Shown piece after piece: positions 37,966-50,019 of a stretch of 64,000 nucleotides of DNA. Under the pieces are notes generated by a model. The model searched no databases. It was not told the origin of the DNA and saw only the letters and a program-made list of their open reading frames with translations. This DNA comes from Aeromonas lusitana. GTDB taxonomy: Bacteria; Pseudomonadota; Gammaproteobacteria; Enterobacterales; Aeromonadaceae. Made by a program: the position numbers and the translations under genes. The stretch covers positions 62,001 to 126,000 of the forward strand of contig NZ_PGCP01000036.1 of NCBI RefSeq assembly GCF_002812985.1. Reading direction: 5' to 3'. Every line of letters starts with the position of its first letter. Position 1 is the first letter of the stretch.

Positions 37966-38307
37966 TTACTGCGCATTCACTTGAGAGGCGCCGCCCCAGA
38001 GTTTTTCCAGTTGGTAGAAGTCGCGGTATTCATCCTGCATCACGTGCACTATGACCGACCCCATGTCTACCAGTACCCATTCACCCGTGAGCTGACCTTC
38101 CACGCTGAGCAAACTGAGCCCGGCGTGGCGTGCCTCGCTGGCCAGGTTGTGGGCGATGGCGGTGACGTGGCGATTGGAGTTGCCGGAGCAGATGATCATG
38201 GTATCCGTGATGCTGGAGCTGCCACGGACATCCAGAGTGATGATGTCGCGGCCTTTCATGTCATCGATCTTGTCGACGATAAAGGCGAGTAATTCTTGGC
38301 CTTGCAA
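37966..38307 (-). CDS. rsfS: Ribosomal silencing factor RsfS
   Basis: Binds L14 and blocks 30S-50S joining during starvation. The 113-residue product has the DUF143 motifs VDKIDDMKGRDIITLDVR, DTMIICSGNSNRHVTAIA and GEWVLVDMGSVIVHVM. The start is a TTG at 38307 with AGGAG about 6 nt upstream and the conserved MQGQELLAF N terminus. It is the first gene of the rsfS-rlmH-mrdA-rodA set. Confidence 0.95.
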   Translation of the reverse strand: MQGQELLAFIVDKIDDMKGRDIITLDVRGSSSITDTMIICSGNSNRHVTAIAHNLASEARHAGLSLLSVEGQLTGEWVLVDMGSVIVHVMQDEYRDFYQLEKLWGGASQVNAQ

Positions 38308-38355
38308 TGTCTTCTCCTACTCTGTCCGGCGCGCTGCATGGTATCAGGGCGGCGG

Positions 38356-38364
38356 ATTATATCA
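38356..38364 (-). promoter_or_regulatory. Extended -10 promoter for rsfS-rlmH-mrdA
   Basis: The minus strand reads TGATATAAT, an extended -10 with perfect TATAAT (38356-38361), about 50 nt before rsfS. No good -35 was found. This fits a start of transcription between nadD and rsfS. Confidence 0.6.
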
Positions 38365-38534
38365 TGGTCATTCCCGTTTCCCAGTCCGGCAAAGGGAATG
38401 GATTCGGGGTCACTGTGAACCGGCCCCTGTTGATCACTATAGTGCGCAACCGGGCCAGTCCCTAGTCAAGTCAGTACTCCCTGCGCCCGGGGATGTCGGT
38501 GACATCTCTATCCGAAAGAGGGCGAATATTCGCC

Positions 38535-39182
38535 TCAGGGCTCGGCCTGGTAGAGTCGGTGCTGGGCTATGTAGCGGGCGACCGAGGCTGGCAGCAGGTA
38601 CCTGGGATCCTGCCCTGCCGCCAGCAGCGCGCGCAGCCTGGTAGCCGACAGCTCGATGGGCAGATTGTCGCTAAGCCAGATATGGCCGTGGCGCTGTCGA
38701 TGCAGCGCGCCTATATCCTGGCTCTGATGGCGGGCCAGCAAGTCGGCCACCTCGGCCGGGTAATCCGGCTGCCAGCCGGGGCGCATGCTCACCACCAGAT
38801 GGGCATAGTCGAGCAGCTCCTGCCAGCGATGCCAGCTCGGCAGGCTGAGCAGCGAATCCATCCCCATCAGGAAGCAGAGCGGGGTATCCGGCAGCTCGGT
38901 GCGCAGCGAGATCAGGGTGTCGATGGTGTAAGAGGGCTGGTCCCGCTTGAGCTCCCGCTCATCCACCACGAACCCGGGATTCTCCGCCGCAGCCAGCCGC
39001 ACCATGGCCAGGCGCTGCTCGCTCGTACAGAACGGGCTGGCCCTGTGGGGCGGAACATGGTTCGGGATGAGACGAACCTCGGCCAGACCCAGGGTGGCCT
39101 GCGCCTCGATGGCCGGCCGCAGATGACCAATGTGTATGGGATCGAAGGTCCCCCCCAGCAGGCCTATGGGCGCGGTCAGCAT
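38535..39182 (-). CDS. nadD: Nicotinate-nucleotide adenylyltransferase
   Basis: Forms nicotinate adenine dinucleotide from NaMN and ATP in NAD synthesis. The 215-residue product has the nucleotidyl-transfer motif GLLGGTFDPIHIGHLRPA, the PNHVPPHR segment, FLMGMDSLLSLPSWHRW and the C-terminal ELSATRLRALL. Its ATG overlaps the end of holA by 7 nt. In E. coli cobC lies between nadD and rsfS; here a 227-nt non-coding gap takes its place. Confidence 0.96.
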   Translation of the reverse strand: MLTAPIGLLGGTFDPIHIGHLRPAIEAQATLGLAEVRLIPNHVPPHRASPFCTSEQRLAMVRLAAAENPGFVVDERELKRDQPSYTIDTLISLRTELPDTPLCFLMGMDSLLSLPSWHRWQELLDYAHLVVSMRPGWQPDYPAEVADLLARHQSQDIGALHRQRHGHIWLSDNLPIELSATRLRALLAAGQDPRYLLPASVARYIAQHRLYQAEP

Positions 39183-40210
39183 GAGGCTGGCTCCAGCAAG
39201 GGCAGCGGGGCCGCGTCGCGAAAACCCAGGGCCAGGGTCTGCAGCATGAGCCAGGCCTGCTCGGTATCAAATCGGCGCTGGGCGTCGTCAAGCTGTGCCA
39301 TCAGCTGCCACAGCTGCTGGATTTTGCCAAATGGCAGCCGGGTCAGGGCCTGTTGAATGAGCTGCTGGCGGCTCTGCCAGATGCGCAGCCGGGAGAAGTG
39401 TTCCACCAGTGGCTGGCCGGCCCGCGCCGCCAGCGCCAACTCGGTGAGCTGCTCCAGCTCGCGGCACAGGGTCCAGGCCAGCATGCCGGGCTCCGTGCCC
39501 TCGGCCCGCAGCGCCAGCAGGATGCGCTGGGCCCGGTTCACCTTGCCCTCCAGCAGGCAGTCGATGAGCTGGAACGGGGTGAAGTGGGCGTGGCGTATGA
39601 TGGTCTCTTGCAGATAGGCGACGCTGATGGGCTGGGGCGGCGAGAGCAGGGTCAGCTTCTCTATCTCCTGGCTCGCGGCCAGCAGGTTGCCCTCGTAGGC
39701 ATGACACATGAAGTTGATGGCATCCGGCAGCGCCTTGAGGCCAAAGCGCTGAAAACGGGCACTCATCCAGCGTGGGAAGAAGCGGGGCTCGGGGTGATTC
39801 ACCGGCACATAGGTGCCAAGCTGACTCAGCTTGTCAAACCAGGCGGCCTTCATCTGGGTTTGGTTGAGGCGAGGGCCCGAGAGCACCAGCAGCAGGTCGG
39901 GGTGGAGCTGTTTGCCAATCTCTGTGATGCGGGCAGCGAGATCCTTGTCGACCTTGGCGGGCAATTCCAGCTCGATGATCTGGCGCGCCGAGAACAGGCT
40001 CATGGCCTGGCAGGCGTCATAGACCTGATTCCAGTCCAGCCCGGCCTCGACCACGAAGCTGTGACGCTCGTCGAAACCCTGCTTGACGGCCACCTGACGA
40101 ATGGCGTCGATGGCCTCCAGCTTGAGCAGCGGCTCCTCACCAAAAACGAGATAGCAGGGCTTGAGCCCTGCTTTGAGATGGTCTGCAAACTGCTCTGGAT
40201 AGACTCTCAT
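39176..40210 (-). CDS. holA: DNA polymerase III subunit delta
   Basis: Clamp-loader wrench that opens the beta clamp. The 344-residue product matches HolA: MRVYPEQFADHLKAGLKPCYLVFGEEPLL, DWNQVYDACQAMSLFSARQ, PRWMSARFQRFGL and CHAYEGNLLAASQEIEKLTLL. ATG at 40210 is chosen over an adjacent TTG. It lies between lptE and nadD, as in E. coli. Confidence 0.95.
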   Translation of the reverse strand: MRVYPEQFADHLKAGLKPCYLVFGEEPLLKLEAIDAIRQVAVKQGFDERHSFVVEAGLDWNQVYDACQAMSLFSARQIIELELPAKVDKDLAARITEIGKQLHPDLLLVLSGPRLNQTQMKAAWFDKLSQLGTYVPVNHPEPRFFPRWMSARFQRFGLKALPDAINFMCHAYEGNLLAASQEIEKLTLLSPPQPISVAYLQETIIRHAHFTPFQLIDCLLEGKVNRAQRILLALRAEGTEPGMLAWTLCRELEQLTELALAARAGQPLVEHFSRLRIWQSRQQLIQQALTRLPFGKIQQLWQLMAQLDDAQRRFDTEQAWLMLQTLALGFRDAAPLPLLEPASC

Positions 40211-40223
40211 CAAGATGCCTGCA

Positions 40224-40706
40224 TCAGAACTTGACCTGGCTGAGCTGACGGATCACCAGGTTCGCAGCCTGCTCCTGCATCTCCTTGCCGAGCTGCTCCT
40301 GCTCGCGGGAGGAGGCCAGCGCCGCATCCGGCTTGTTCAGGAAGCTGCGGTTGAAGGTGATGGGGAACACCTGAGTCGGTTTGCCCGGCATGCTGACGCT
40401 GAACTGGGTGCTGTAACCCAGCAGGTATTCACGGTCCTGGCCGATGGAGTCGACGGAGGCGACCTGGCTGCTGCTGCTGATGCCTGACAGCGTCAGCACA
40501 GGGAGGCCCTCCTTGTCCGCCAGGGTCACCCCGGAGGCCTTGAGACGGGTGGTCACCAGTCGATAGAAGTCGCTTGTCTTGTCACCGACCACCTTCATGG
40601 TCATCAGCTCGGGGGGAATGGCGGTTCCCCGCATCTGAAAACCGCAGGCCTGCAGCAGCAGGCCCGTCAGCATGATGGCAATCCAGCGAGTAAGGGGCAT
40701 GCCCAT
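40224..40706 (-). CDS. lptE: LPS-assembly lipoprotein LptE
   Basis: Outer-membrane lipoprotein that plugs LptD for LPS insertion. The 160-residue product has a lipobox LLLQACGF (Cys21), the following FQMRGTA segment and the LptE pattern LVTTRLKASGV, QDREYLLGYSTQFSV and FNRSFLNKPDAALASSREQEQLGKEM. ATG at 40706 with GAGGAA 5 nt upstream fits the lipoprotein signal. It follows leuS as in E. coli. Confidence 0.95.
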   Translation of the reverse strand: MGMPLTRWIAIMLTGLLLQACGFQMRGTAIPPELMTMKVVGDKTSDFYRLVTTRLKASGVTLADKEGLPVLTLSGISSSSQVASVDSIGQDREYLLGYSTQFSVSMPGKPTQVFPITFNRSFLNKPDAALASSREQEQLGKEMQEQAANLVIRQLSQVKF

Positions 40707-40763
40707 GTAATTTCCTCTTTGCATGGAGTGAAGAGCGGCGGGCGCTTGCCCGCCGTCATTTCA

Positions 40764-43463
<2,700 letters not shown>

Positions 43464-43486
43464 CTATCTGTAGAGGAGCAAGGACC

Positions 43487-43969
43487 ATGGACAAACGCCG
43501 ACAAGGGTATGAAGCCTTTATCGCTCAGCTCAAGAAACAATGGGAGGAGACGGAAGAGTTCCAGGGGGAACGCCTCAATCGCATGATCGCCAGGGTGCAG
43601 GCCTACCTGGAGGCGGCGAGCGACCTGACCCAGGACGAGTTGGCGCTGATCGCCGAATACGTGAAACGGGACCTTGGCAACTATGACGAGGGGCGCAGCG
43701 AGGCACCGGAATCCGCCTTTATGCTGGCATTGAAAGACACTGCCTGGTCCTGGCTCGCAGACGTGACCGACCGCGCGCAAGTGGAGTGGCGCGAGCTGGC
43801 GGACGAGCTGGAGCACAAGGGCATCTATCGGGCCGGTGACTGGGTCGGGCTAGGGGTGCTGGTGTGCGACCACTGCGAGTGGCGCCATACAGTGCTGCAC
43901 CCGGAGCAGCTCGGTACCTGCCCGGAATGCGGGGCCAACGAGTATCACCGTGAACCGCTCTCACCCTGA
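43487..43969 (+). CDS. ybeL: Zinc-ribbon protein YbeL (DUF1451)
   Basis: A 160-residue cytosolic protein equal in length to E. coli YbeL. A charged helical N-terminal part is followed by a C-terminal zinc ribbon with two Cys pairs, CDHC and CPEC (about residues 127-147). It is divergent from leuS as in E. coli. Function is unknown. AGAGGAGCAAGG supplies a strong ribosome-binding site. Confidence 0.93.
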   Translation: MDKRRQGYEAFIAQLKKQWEETEEFQGERLNRMIARVQAYLEAASDLTQDELALIAEYVKRDLGNYDEGRSEAPESAFMLALKDTAWSWLADVTDRAQVEWRELADELEHKGIYRAGDWVGLGVLVCDHCEWRHTVLHPEQLGTCPECGANEYHREPLSP

Positions 43970-43988
43970 CATAGGATGATGAGGTTAT

Positions 43989-44018
43989 AAAAAGAGGCGC
44001 CCATGGGCGCCTCTTTTT
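43989..44018. terminator. Bidirectional terminator between ybeL and lnt
   Basis: An almost perfect palindrome AAAAAGAGGCGCC-CATG-GGCGCCTCTTTTT between convergent genes. Confidence 0.92.
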
Positions 44019-44033
44019 ATGTTTTTAACATGC

Positions 44034-45563
44034 TCAGAGCTGGCGGGCCCAAGGGTGGGCGCGGGGGCGCAGGGCCAGCCCAAGGCCCAGCAGCAGGGCG
44101 GCGATGCCATACATGGGCCAGCTGCCAAAGCGCAGATAAGGGGTCTGGCCATGGGCCGGACGCACCTCGGTTCTGAGCACCCCGGCCTCGAACTGCGGGA
44201 TCTGGGCGATGATGCTGCCGTCTATCTCGGTGACTATGGTGATGCCGGTGTTGGTGTCGCGCAGCAGCGGGCGAGCCAGCTCCAGGGCGCGCATGCGGGC
44301 GATCTCCATGTGCTGCCAGGGGCCTATGCTGGTGCCAAACCAGGCGTCGTTGGAGACGGTCAGCAGGAAGTCGGTATCCGGCTGCACGTTGCGGCGCACC
44401 TCGTCCGGGAAGATGATCTCGTAGCAGATGGCGGCGGCGAACTTGAGCCCCTTGGCGATCAGGTTCGGCTGCACCTCGTCACCCCGGCTGAAGGAGGACA
44501 TGGGCAGGTTGAAGAAGGGCGCTATGGGGCGCAGCAGATCTTCAAACGGCACGAACTCGCCGATGGGCAGCAGGTGGTACTTGTAGTAGCGGTTCTTGTG
44601 CTCGTAGTGGTAGGACTCCTTGCCGTCCAGATCCTGCACCCCCATGCCGAGTACCGTGTTGTAGAAGCGCTGCTGCTGGAGATCGTAGTGAATGATGCCC
44701 GCCAGCAGGCCGGTGTCATTGACCTTCATCGCCTTGTCCAGGCTCTCCAGATAGGTGCCCATCTCCTTCTCGATGGCGGGAATGGCGGATTCTGGCCAGA
44801 CGATGATGTCGGCATCCTGATTCTCGCGGCTGAGGTCCTGATAAGTGCGCACCGTGGGGATCAGCGCCTCCGGATCCCACTTGAGGGACTGGGCGATGTT
44901 GCCCTGCACCAGGGCCACCTTGACCGGCTCGCCCCGGGTCACCCAGTTCAGTTGCATCAGCCCGTGGGCGGTACCCACCAGGGCGACGGGGACCAGCAAC
45001 CAGGCCGGCTTGCGGCTCTGCCACACCAGCCAGAGGGCGGAGGTGCACAGCAGCAGGGCCAGCGTGATGCCCTGCACCCCCAGGATGGGGGCGAAGCCCT
45101 TGAGGGGACCGTCAATCTGGGTGTAACCAAACCAGAGCCAGGGGTAGCCGGTCATCACCCAGCCCCGCAGCCAGTCGGCTCCGAGCCAGAGTACCGGGAA
45201 GGCGAGCAGCCAGCGACTCCAGTGCCGACCGCTGAAGAAGCGGGCAAACAACCAGCAGGCCAGGGTCGGGTAGAGAGAAAGGTAGGCACAAAGCCCCGCA
45301 AGCAGCACAAACGCCGCCGGCAGCGGGATACCGCCGAATTCCGTCATGCTGACGTGGATCCACCACTGGCCCGGCAGGAAGAGTCCCATGGCGTAGCCAA
45401 AGCCGCGCCAGGCGGCCTGCTTGGGGCTGGCCTTGTCCAGCAGGGCGTAGAGGCCGAGCAATGAGGGGATCACCAGAGGCCAGTAGCCGAAAGGGGAGAA
45501 GGCCAGCACGGCGATGGCGCCAGAGGCCAGGGCGAAGAGGCTTGTCAGAAGTTTCGATTTCAC
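44034..45563 (-). CDS. lnt: Apolipoprotein N-acyltransferase
   Basis: Inner-membrane enzyme that adds the third acyl chain to lipoproteins. The 509-residue product has about six N-terminal helices, a nitrilase-like periplasmic domain with catalytic Glu in IVWPESAIP, Lys in NRYYKYHLLPIGEFVP and Cys in AAAICYEIIFPD, and a last C-terminal helix. Order lnt-corC-ybeY-ybeZ-miaB matches E. coli; a hairpin separates corC from lnt. Confidence 0.97.
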   Translation of the reverse strand: MKSKLLTSLFALASGAIAVLAFSPFGYWPLVIPSLLGLYALLDKASPKQAAWRGFGYAMGLFLPGQWWIHVSMTEFGGIPLPAAFVLLAGLCAYLSLYPTLACWLFARFFSGRHWSRWLLAFPVLWLGADWLRGWVMTGYPWLWFGYTQIDGPLKGFAPILGVQGITLALLLCTSALWLVWQSRKPAWLLVPVALVGTAHGLMQLNWVTRGEPVKVALVQGNIAQSLKWDPEALIPTVRTYQDLSRENQDADIIVWPESAIPAIEKEMGTYLESLDKAMKVNDTGLLAGIIHYDLQQQRFYNTVLGMGVQDLDGKESYHYEHKNRYYKYHLLPIGEFVPFEDLLRPIAPFFNLPMSSFSRGDEVQPNLIAKGLKFAAAICYEIIFPDEVRRNVQPDTDFLLTVSNDAWFGTSIGPWQHMEIARMRALELARPLLRDTNTGITIVTEIDGSIIAQIPQFEAGVLRTEVRPAHGQTPYLRFGSWPMYGIAALLLGLGLALRPRAHPWARQL

Positions 45564-45721
45564 TAGGCTAGGGGCTCGATTGGACTGAATGAAAGTTGAA
45601 TGGCCGACATCTTAACCGCAAACCGGGTCAACGGCGAGCCTCCCGGCTATCGGGATTTTGGCGCCGTACCTAGGCCTGTTGGAAGGGGTACGGCAGGCAA
45701 GAGGGGAGTGCTGAAATGACA

Positions 45722-45742
45722 AACGCCCCTGGGAAGGGGCGT
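45722..45742 (-). terminator. Hairpin between corC and lnt
   Basis: Stem AACGCCCC/GGGGCGTT is followed on the minus strand by TTTGT, 28 nt after corC. It probably attenuates readthrough into lnt. Confidence 0.7.
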
Positions 45743-45769
45743 TGACTCGCTGGGTGAGAGCGATGGAGA

Positions 45770-46651
45770 TCAGGACTCCGGCTGGGCCGCCGCGTGATTC
45801 TCCGGGATCTTCACCTGCAGCTGTTGCAGGCGGCGTCTGTCCGCGTGCATCACCTTGAACAGGTAGCCGTCGAGTTCGATCTCTTCGCCCTTCTTCGGCA
45901 GGTGGCTGAAGGCGTGCATCACCAGACCGCCGACCGTGTCCACCTCTTCATCGCTGAACTGGGTGCCGAAGAAGTCGTTGAAGTCTTCGATCTCGGTGAG
46001 GGCGCTGACCGAGAAGACCCGCTTGCTGATGCGGCGGATCTCTTCCGGCTCGTCCTCGATGTCGTCGAACTCGTCGTCAATCTCGCCGACGATGAGCTCG
46101 AGTATGTCTTCTATGGTGACCAAGCCCGAGACGCCGCCAAATTCGTCCACCACGATTGCCATGTGGTAGCGCTCTTCACGGAACTCCTTGAGCAGACGAT
46201 CGACCCGCTTGCTTTCCGGCACTATCACGGTGGGGCGCAGGATCTGTTCGAGCTGCAGGGGCTGGCTGGCATGGTGGCCGCCAAAGCCGAATGGCAGTAG
46301 ATCCTTGGCGAGCAGAATGCCCTCCACGTGATCCTTGTCTTCGTTGATCACCGGGAAGCGGGAGTGGCCGGATTCGATGATGACCGGCAGGAACTCGTCC
46401 ACCGGTTGGGACTTCTCGATGGTCACCATCTGGGAGCGGGGGATCATGATGTCGCGCACGCGCAGCTCGGCAATTTCGAGCACGCCCTCGATCATGTCCT
46501 TGGTGTCCTGATCGATGAGGTCTCGCTCCTCGGCGTCGGCTATCACTTCCACCAAATCGTTGCGGTCTTTTGGCTCGCCCTGGAAGAGTTGGCTGAGTTT
46601 ATCGAGCCAGGTTTTCTTCGGCGAGCCGGTACTAGGGTGATCGTCGGTCAT
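45770..46651 (-). CDS. corC: CorC/YbeX CBS-domain protein
   Basis: A 293-residue cytosolic protein with two CBS domains (about 65-185, with VRDIMIPRSQMVTIE and MAIVVDEFGGVSGLVTIEDILELIVGEI) and a C-terminal CorC_HlyC transporter-associated domain. Family members affect Mg2+/Co2+ efflux and, as YbeX, ribosome maturation. It is soluble, lacking the DUF21 membrane part. Position between ybeY and lnt is conserved. Confidence 0.95.
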   Translation of the reverse strand: MTDDHPSTGSPKKTWLDKLSQLFQGEPKDRNDLVEVIADAEERDLIDQDTKDMIEGVLEIAELRVRDIMIPRSQMVTIEKSQPVDEFLPVIIESGHSRFPVINEDKDHVEGILLAKDLLPFGFGGHHASQPLQLEQILRPTVIVPESKRVDRLLKEFREERYHMAIVVDEFGGVSGLVTIEDILELIVGEIDDEFDDIEDEPEEIRRISKRVFSVSALTEIEDFNDFFGTQFSDEEVDTVGGLVMHAFSHLPKKGEEIELDGYLFKVMHADRRRLQQLQVKIPENHAAAQPES

Positions 46652-46751
46652 TTTCTCTCTTGGTTACTCGTGTGAACACATAGGAATACTTGTCTTGGTT
46701 ATATAAGGATGGCCACCTTCTGTTTCAATCGGGTGACCATCCAGGCTGCCT

Positions 46752-47222
46752 TTATGCGTCGACTTCGTCGTCGAGATAAGGATCCGCAAAGCCGAGCTCC
46801 TGCATGATGTCGCGCTCGAGCGCCTCCATCTCCTCGGCTTCTTCGTCCTCGATATGGTCATAACCTAGCAGATGCAGACTGCCGTGCACAACCATGTGAG
46901 CCCAGTGGGCCTCCAGGGGTTTGTTCTGCTCGACAGCTTCGGCTTCCACCACCTGGCGACAGATCACCAGATCCCCGAGCAGGGGCAGCTCCATGCCGGG
47001 AGGGGCTTCGAACGGGAAAGAGAGCACGTTGGTAGGCTTGTCCTTGTCACGATAGGTGTGGTTGAGCTCGCGGCTTTCCGCCTCGTCCACCAGCCGTACC
47101 GTCACCTCGGCCTCCTCCTGGAAACCCAGGATGGTGCCGTCGAGCCAGCCTTGCAGCTGGGCCTCGGTGGGCAGGCCTTCCGGGCTGGCGCAGGCCAGTT
47201 GCAGATCCAGGATCACGCTCAT
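46752..47222 (-). CDS. ybeY: Endoribonuclease YbeY
   Basis: Zinc-dependent RNase of rRNA maturation and 70S quality control. The 156-residue product carries the metal motif [15 protein letters not shown] and the conserved [17 protein letters not shown]. Its ATG overlaps the end of ybeZ by 4 nt. Confidence 0.96.
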   Translation of the reverse strand: MSVILDLQLACASPEGLPTEAQLQGWLDGTILGFQEEAEVTVRLVDEAESRELNHTYRDKDKPTNVLSFPFEAPPGMELPLLGDLVICRQVVEAEAVEQNKPLEAHWAHMVVHGSLHLLGYDHIEDEEAEEMEALERDIMQELGFADPYLDDEVDA

Positions 47223-48289
47223 TTAGCACTCTCTTGTGTGGAATTGGCTTCGGTCGAATTGACTCGATTGGGTTTGGCCGCCGTGGCCTCGGCCTGCTTG
47301 GCATCGAATGCCTCATAGGCCTGGACGATGCGGGCCACCACTGGGTGGCGCACCACGTCCTTGGACTCGAAGAAGTTGAACGACAGGCCATCGACCCCTT
47401 GCAGCACTTCCAGGGCGTGGCGCAGACCGGATTTGGTGCTGCGTGGCAGATCCACCTGGGTGATGTCGCCGGTCACCACCGCCTTGGAGTTGAAGCCGAT
47501 GCGGGTCAGGAACATCTTCATCTGTTCCGTGGTGGTGTTCTGGGCCTCGTCCAGGATGATGAAGGCGTCATTCAGGGTGCGACCGCGCATATAGGCGAGC
47601 GGCGCCACTTCGATGATGTTGCGCTCCATCAGCTTCTCGACCCGCTCGAAACCCAGCATCTCGAACAGGGCGTCATAGAGGGGGCGCAGGTAAGGGTCCA
47701 CCTTCTGGGAGAGATCGCCGGGCAGGAAGCCGAGCTTCTCACCCGCTTCCACCGCCGGCCGGGTCAGCAGGATGCGGCGGATCTCCTGGCGTTCCAAGGC
47801 GTCCACCGCGGCGGCCACCGCCAGATAGGTCTTGCCGGTACCGGCCGGGCCTATGCCGAAGCTGATGTCGTGGCGCACGATATTGGCGATGTACTGGGCC
47901 TGATTCGGGCTGCGGGGCTTGATGAGGCCGCGCTTGGTCTTGACCGTCACCTCCTTGCCATAGGGCAGGGATGAGGCCTCTTCCTCGTCCTGCTCCAGCA
48001 CCCGGGACTCTTGCACCGTCAGGTGCACCATGTCGGGGGTGATATCGGTCACCTTGCCACCCTTGATGGGCTGGGTTTCCACATAGAGGTGTTTGAGGAT
48101 GACGGCGGCGGCGTCGATCTGCGCCTGCTTGCCGAGCAGCTGGAAGTGGTTGTCACGGTAGCTGATCTCGACGCCGAGGCGGCGTTCCAGCTGCTTGATG
48201 TTGTCATCGAACGGACCGCACAGGCTGGCGAGGCGCCGGTTGTCGGCGGGCTCCAGGTGCAGGTTCAGGGTCGAGATGTGTCGGCTCAA
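47219..48289 (-). CDS. ybeZ: PhoH-like ATPase YbeZ
   Basis: A 356-residue P-loop ATPase, partner of YbeY. It has an N-terminal KH-like region with [18 protein letters not shown], Walker [12 protein letters not shown] and Walker [13 protein letters not shown], then [12 protein letters not shown]. The TTG at 48289 with GAGG 5 nt upstream is the likely start. The Asn/Thr-rich C-terminal tail is slightly longer than in E. coli. It lies 49 nt after miaB. Confidence 0.95.
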   Translation of the reverse strand: MSRHISTLNLHLEPADNRRLASLCGPFDDNIKQLERRLGVEISYRDNHFQLLGKQAQIDAAAVILKHLYVETQPIKGGKVTDITPDMVHLTVQESRVLEQDEEEASSLPYGKEVTVKTKRGLIKPRSPNQAQYIANIVRHDISFGIGPAGTGKTYLAVAAAVDALERQEIRRILLTRPAVEAGEKLGFLPGDLSQKVDPYLRPLYDALFEMLGFERVEKLMERNIIEVAPLAYMRGRTLNDAFIILDEAQNTTTEQMKMFLTRIGFNSKAVVTGDITQVDLPRSTKSGLRHALEVLQGVDGLSFNFFESKDVVRHPVVARIVQAYEAFDAKQAEATAAKPNRVNSTEANSTQESAK

Positions 48290-48338
48290 GGTGTCCTCGT
48301 CTCAGCTATGTCCACCCGGCTTGGCCGGGTGGAGGAAA

Positions 48339-49772
48339 TTAATGGGGCCTGAAGGCGGCAACGCCCAATTCATCCGGCACATTGTCCGGGCGGCGGGCCA
48401 GGATCTCCTGGGGCGCCGTGGCGATGCGCAGGTTCATCTCATCTTCCCCGCGAATGAAGCGACCGCGCAGGGAGTAGGGGCGCACGTCGGTGATCTCCAC
48501 GTCGGCGAAGCCACCAATCAGAGTATGGGGACCCTCGAAGTTGACCACACGGTTGTTCTCGGTGCGGCCACTGAGCTGCATGGGATCCATCTTGGAGGGC
48601 CCCTCCACCAGGATACGCTGCACCGAGCCCAGCATGGCGCGGCCGATGAGCATGGACTGGTGATTGATCTGGTTCTGCAGCCGGGTGAGGCGGGCCTTCT
48701 TCACCTCCATGTCGACATCATCCGGCAGGTCTGCCGCCGGGGTGCCGGGGCGCGGGCTGTAGATGAAGCTGAAGCTCATGTCGTAGTTGATCTCTTCAAT
48801 GAGCTTCATGGTGGCCTCGAAGTCCTCGTCCGTCTCGTTCGGGAAGCCGACGATGAAGTCCGAGCTCATGGTGATGTCGGGGCGTACGGCGCGCAGACGG
48901 CGGATCTTGGACTTGTACTCCAGCACCGTGTGCGGGCGCTTCATCATGGTCAGGATGCGATCCGAGCCGCTTTGTACCGGCAGGTGCAGGAAGCTGACCA
49001 CCTCGGGGGTGTCCCGATAGACCTCTATGATGTCGTCGGTGAACTCGATGGGGTGGCTGGTGGTGTAGCGGATGCGGTCGATGCCGTCGATGGCGGCCAC
49101 CAGCCTGAGCAGCTCGGCGAAGGTGCAGTGATTGTCATCGAAGGTCGGGCCACGGTAGGCGTTGACGTTCTGGCCGAGCAGGTTCACCTCGCGCACCCCT
49201 TGCTGGGCGAGCTGGGCGATCTCATAGAGCACGTCATCGAGCGGTCGGCTCACCTCTTCGCCGCGGGTGTAGGGCACCACGCAGAAGGAGCAGTATTTAG
49301 AGCAGCCTTCCATGATGGAGACGAAGGCGGTGACCCCCTCGGCGCGCGGCTCTGGCAGGTTGTCGAACTTCTCGATCTCGGGGAAGGCGATGTCCACCTG
49401 GGCACCCCGGCCTTCCTGCACCTGCTTGATCATGGCGGGCAGGCGATGGAGGGTCTGCGGGCCGAACACGATGTCCACATAGGGGGCGCGGCTGCGCAGG
49501 GCTTCCCCTTCCTGGGAGGCGACACAGCCCCCCACGCCTATCATCAGGCCGGGTTTTTTCAGCTTGAGCTTCTTCCAGCGACCGAGCTGGTGGAACACCT
49601 TCTCCTGGGCCTTCTCACGGATGGAACAGGTGTTGAGCAGCAAAACGTCGGCCTCTGCGGGCTCGTCGGTCAGCTGATAACCATGGCTGGCGTCCAACAG
49701 GTCCGCCATCTTGGACGAGTCGTACTCGTTCATCTGGCAGCCCCAGGTCTTGATATGAAGTTTCTTGCTCAT
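48339..49772 (-). CDS. miaB: tRNA-2-methylthio-N6-dimethylallyladenosine synthase
   Basis: Radical-SAM methylthiotransferase acting on i6A37 of tRNA. The 477-residue product has the N-terminal UPF0004 domain with cluster cysteines ([26 protein letters not shown]), the radical-SAM CSKYCSFC motif and a C-terminal TRAM domain. ATG at 49772 starts [13 protein letters not shown] as in homologues. It is divergent from ubiF, as in E. coli. Confidence 0.97.
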   Translation of the reverse strand: MSKKLHIKTWGCQMNEYDSSKMADLLDASHGYQLTDEPAEADVLLLNTCSIREKAQEKVFHQLGRWKKLKLKKPGLMIGVGGCVASQEGEALRSRAPYVDIVFGPQTLHRLPAMIKQVQEGRGAQVDIAFPEIEKFDNLPEPRAEGVTAFVSIMEGCSKYCSFCVVPYTRGEEVSRPLDDVLYEIAQLAQQGVREVNLLGQNVNAYRGPTFDDNHCTFAELLRLVAAIDGIDRIRYTTSHPIEFTDDIIEVYRDTPEVVSFLHLPVQSGSDRILTMMKRPHTVLEYKSKIRRLRAVRPDITMSSDFIVGFPNETDEDFEATMKLIEEINYDMSFSFIYSPRPGTPAADLPDDVDMEVKKARLTRLQNQINHQSMLIGRAMLGSVQRILVEGPSKMDPMQLSGRTENNRVVNFEGPHTLIGGFADVEITDVRPYSLRGRFIRGEDEMNLRIATAPQEILARRPDNVPDELGVAAFRPH

Positions 49773-50019
49773 CGCTACTCTTGACTGTTTTTTGTAATCG
49801 ACAGGGTCCAAAGGACCGGGCATTTTACTCCGCAATCCAAGCACTGACTAGCAGATATCGGGCCGCCCTGCCCGTGTCAGCACAGGGTTTGCCATTGGGC
49901 CGGCGCGGCAATTCGCCGTCTCTCTCACTGTTTCTCCCCCTTCCTTGCGCTATCATGGCCCCATTCGGTTTGGCCCCTCTATTCTTGTCCGGGGCGACCC
50001 CTTTTTCAGGACATACGCT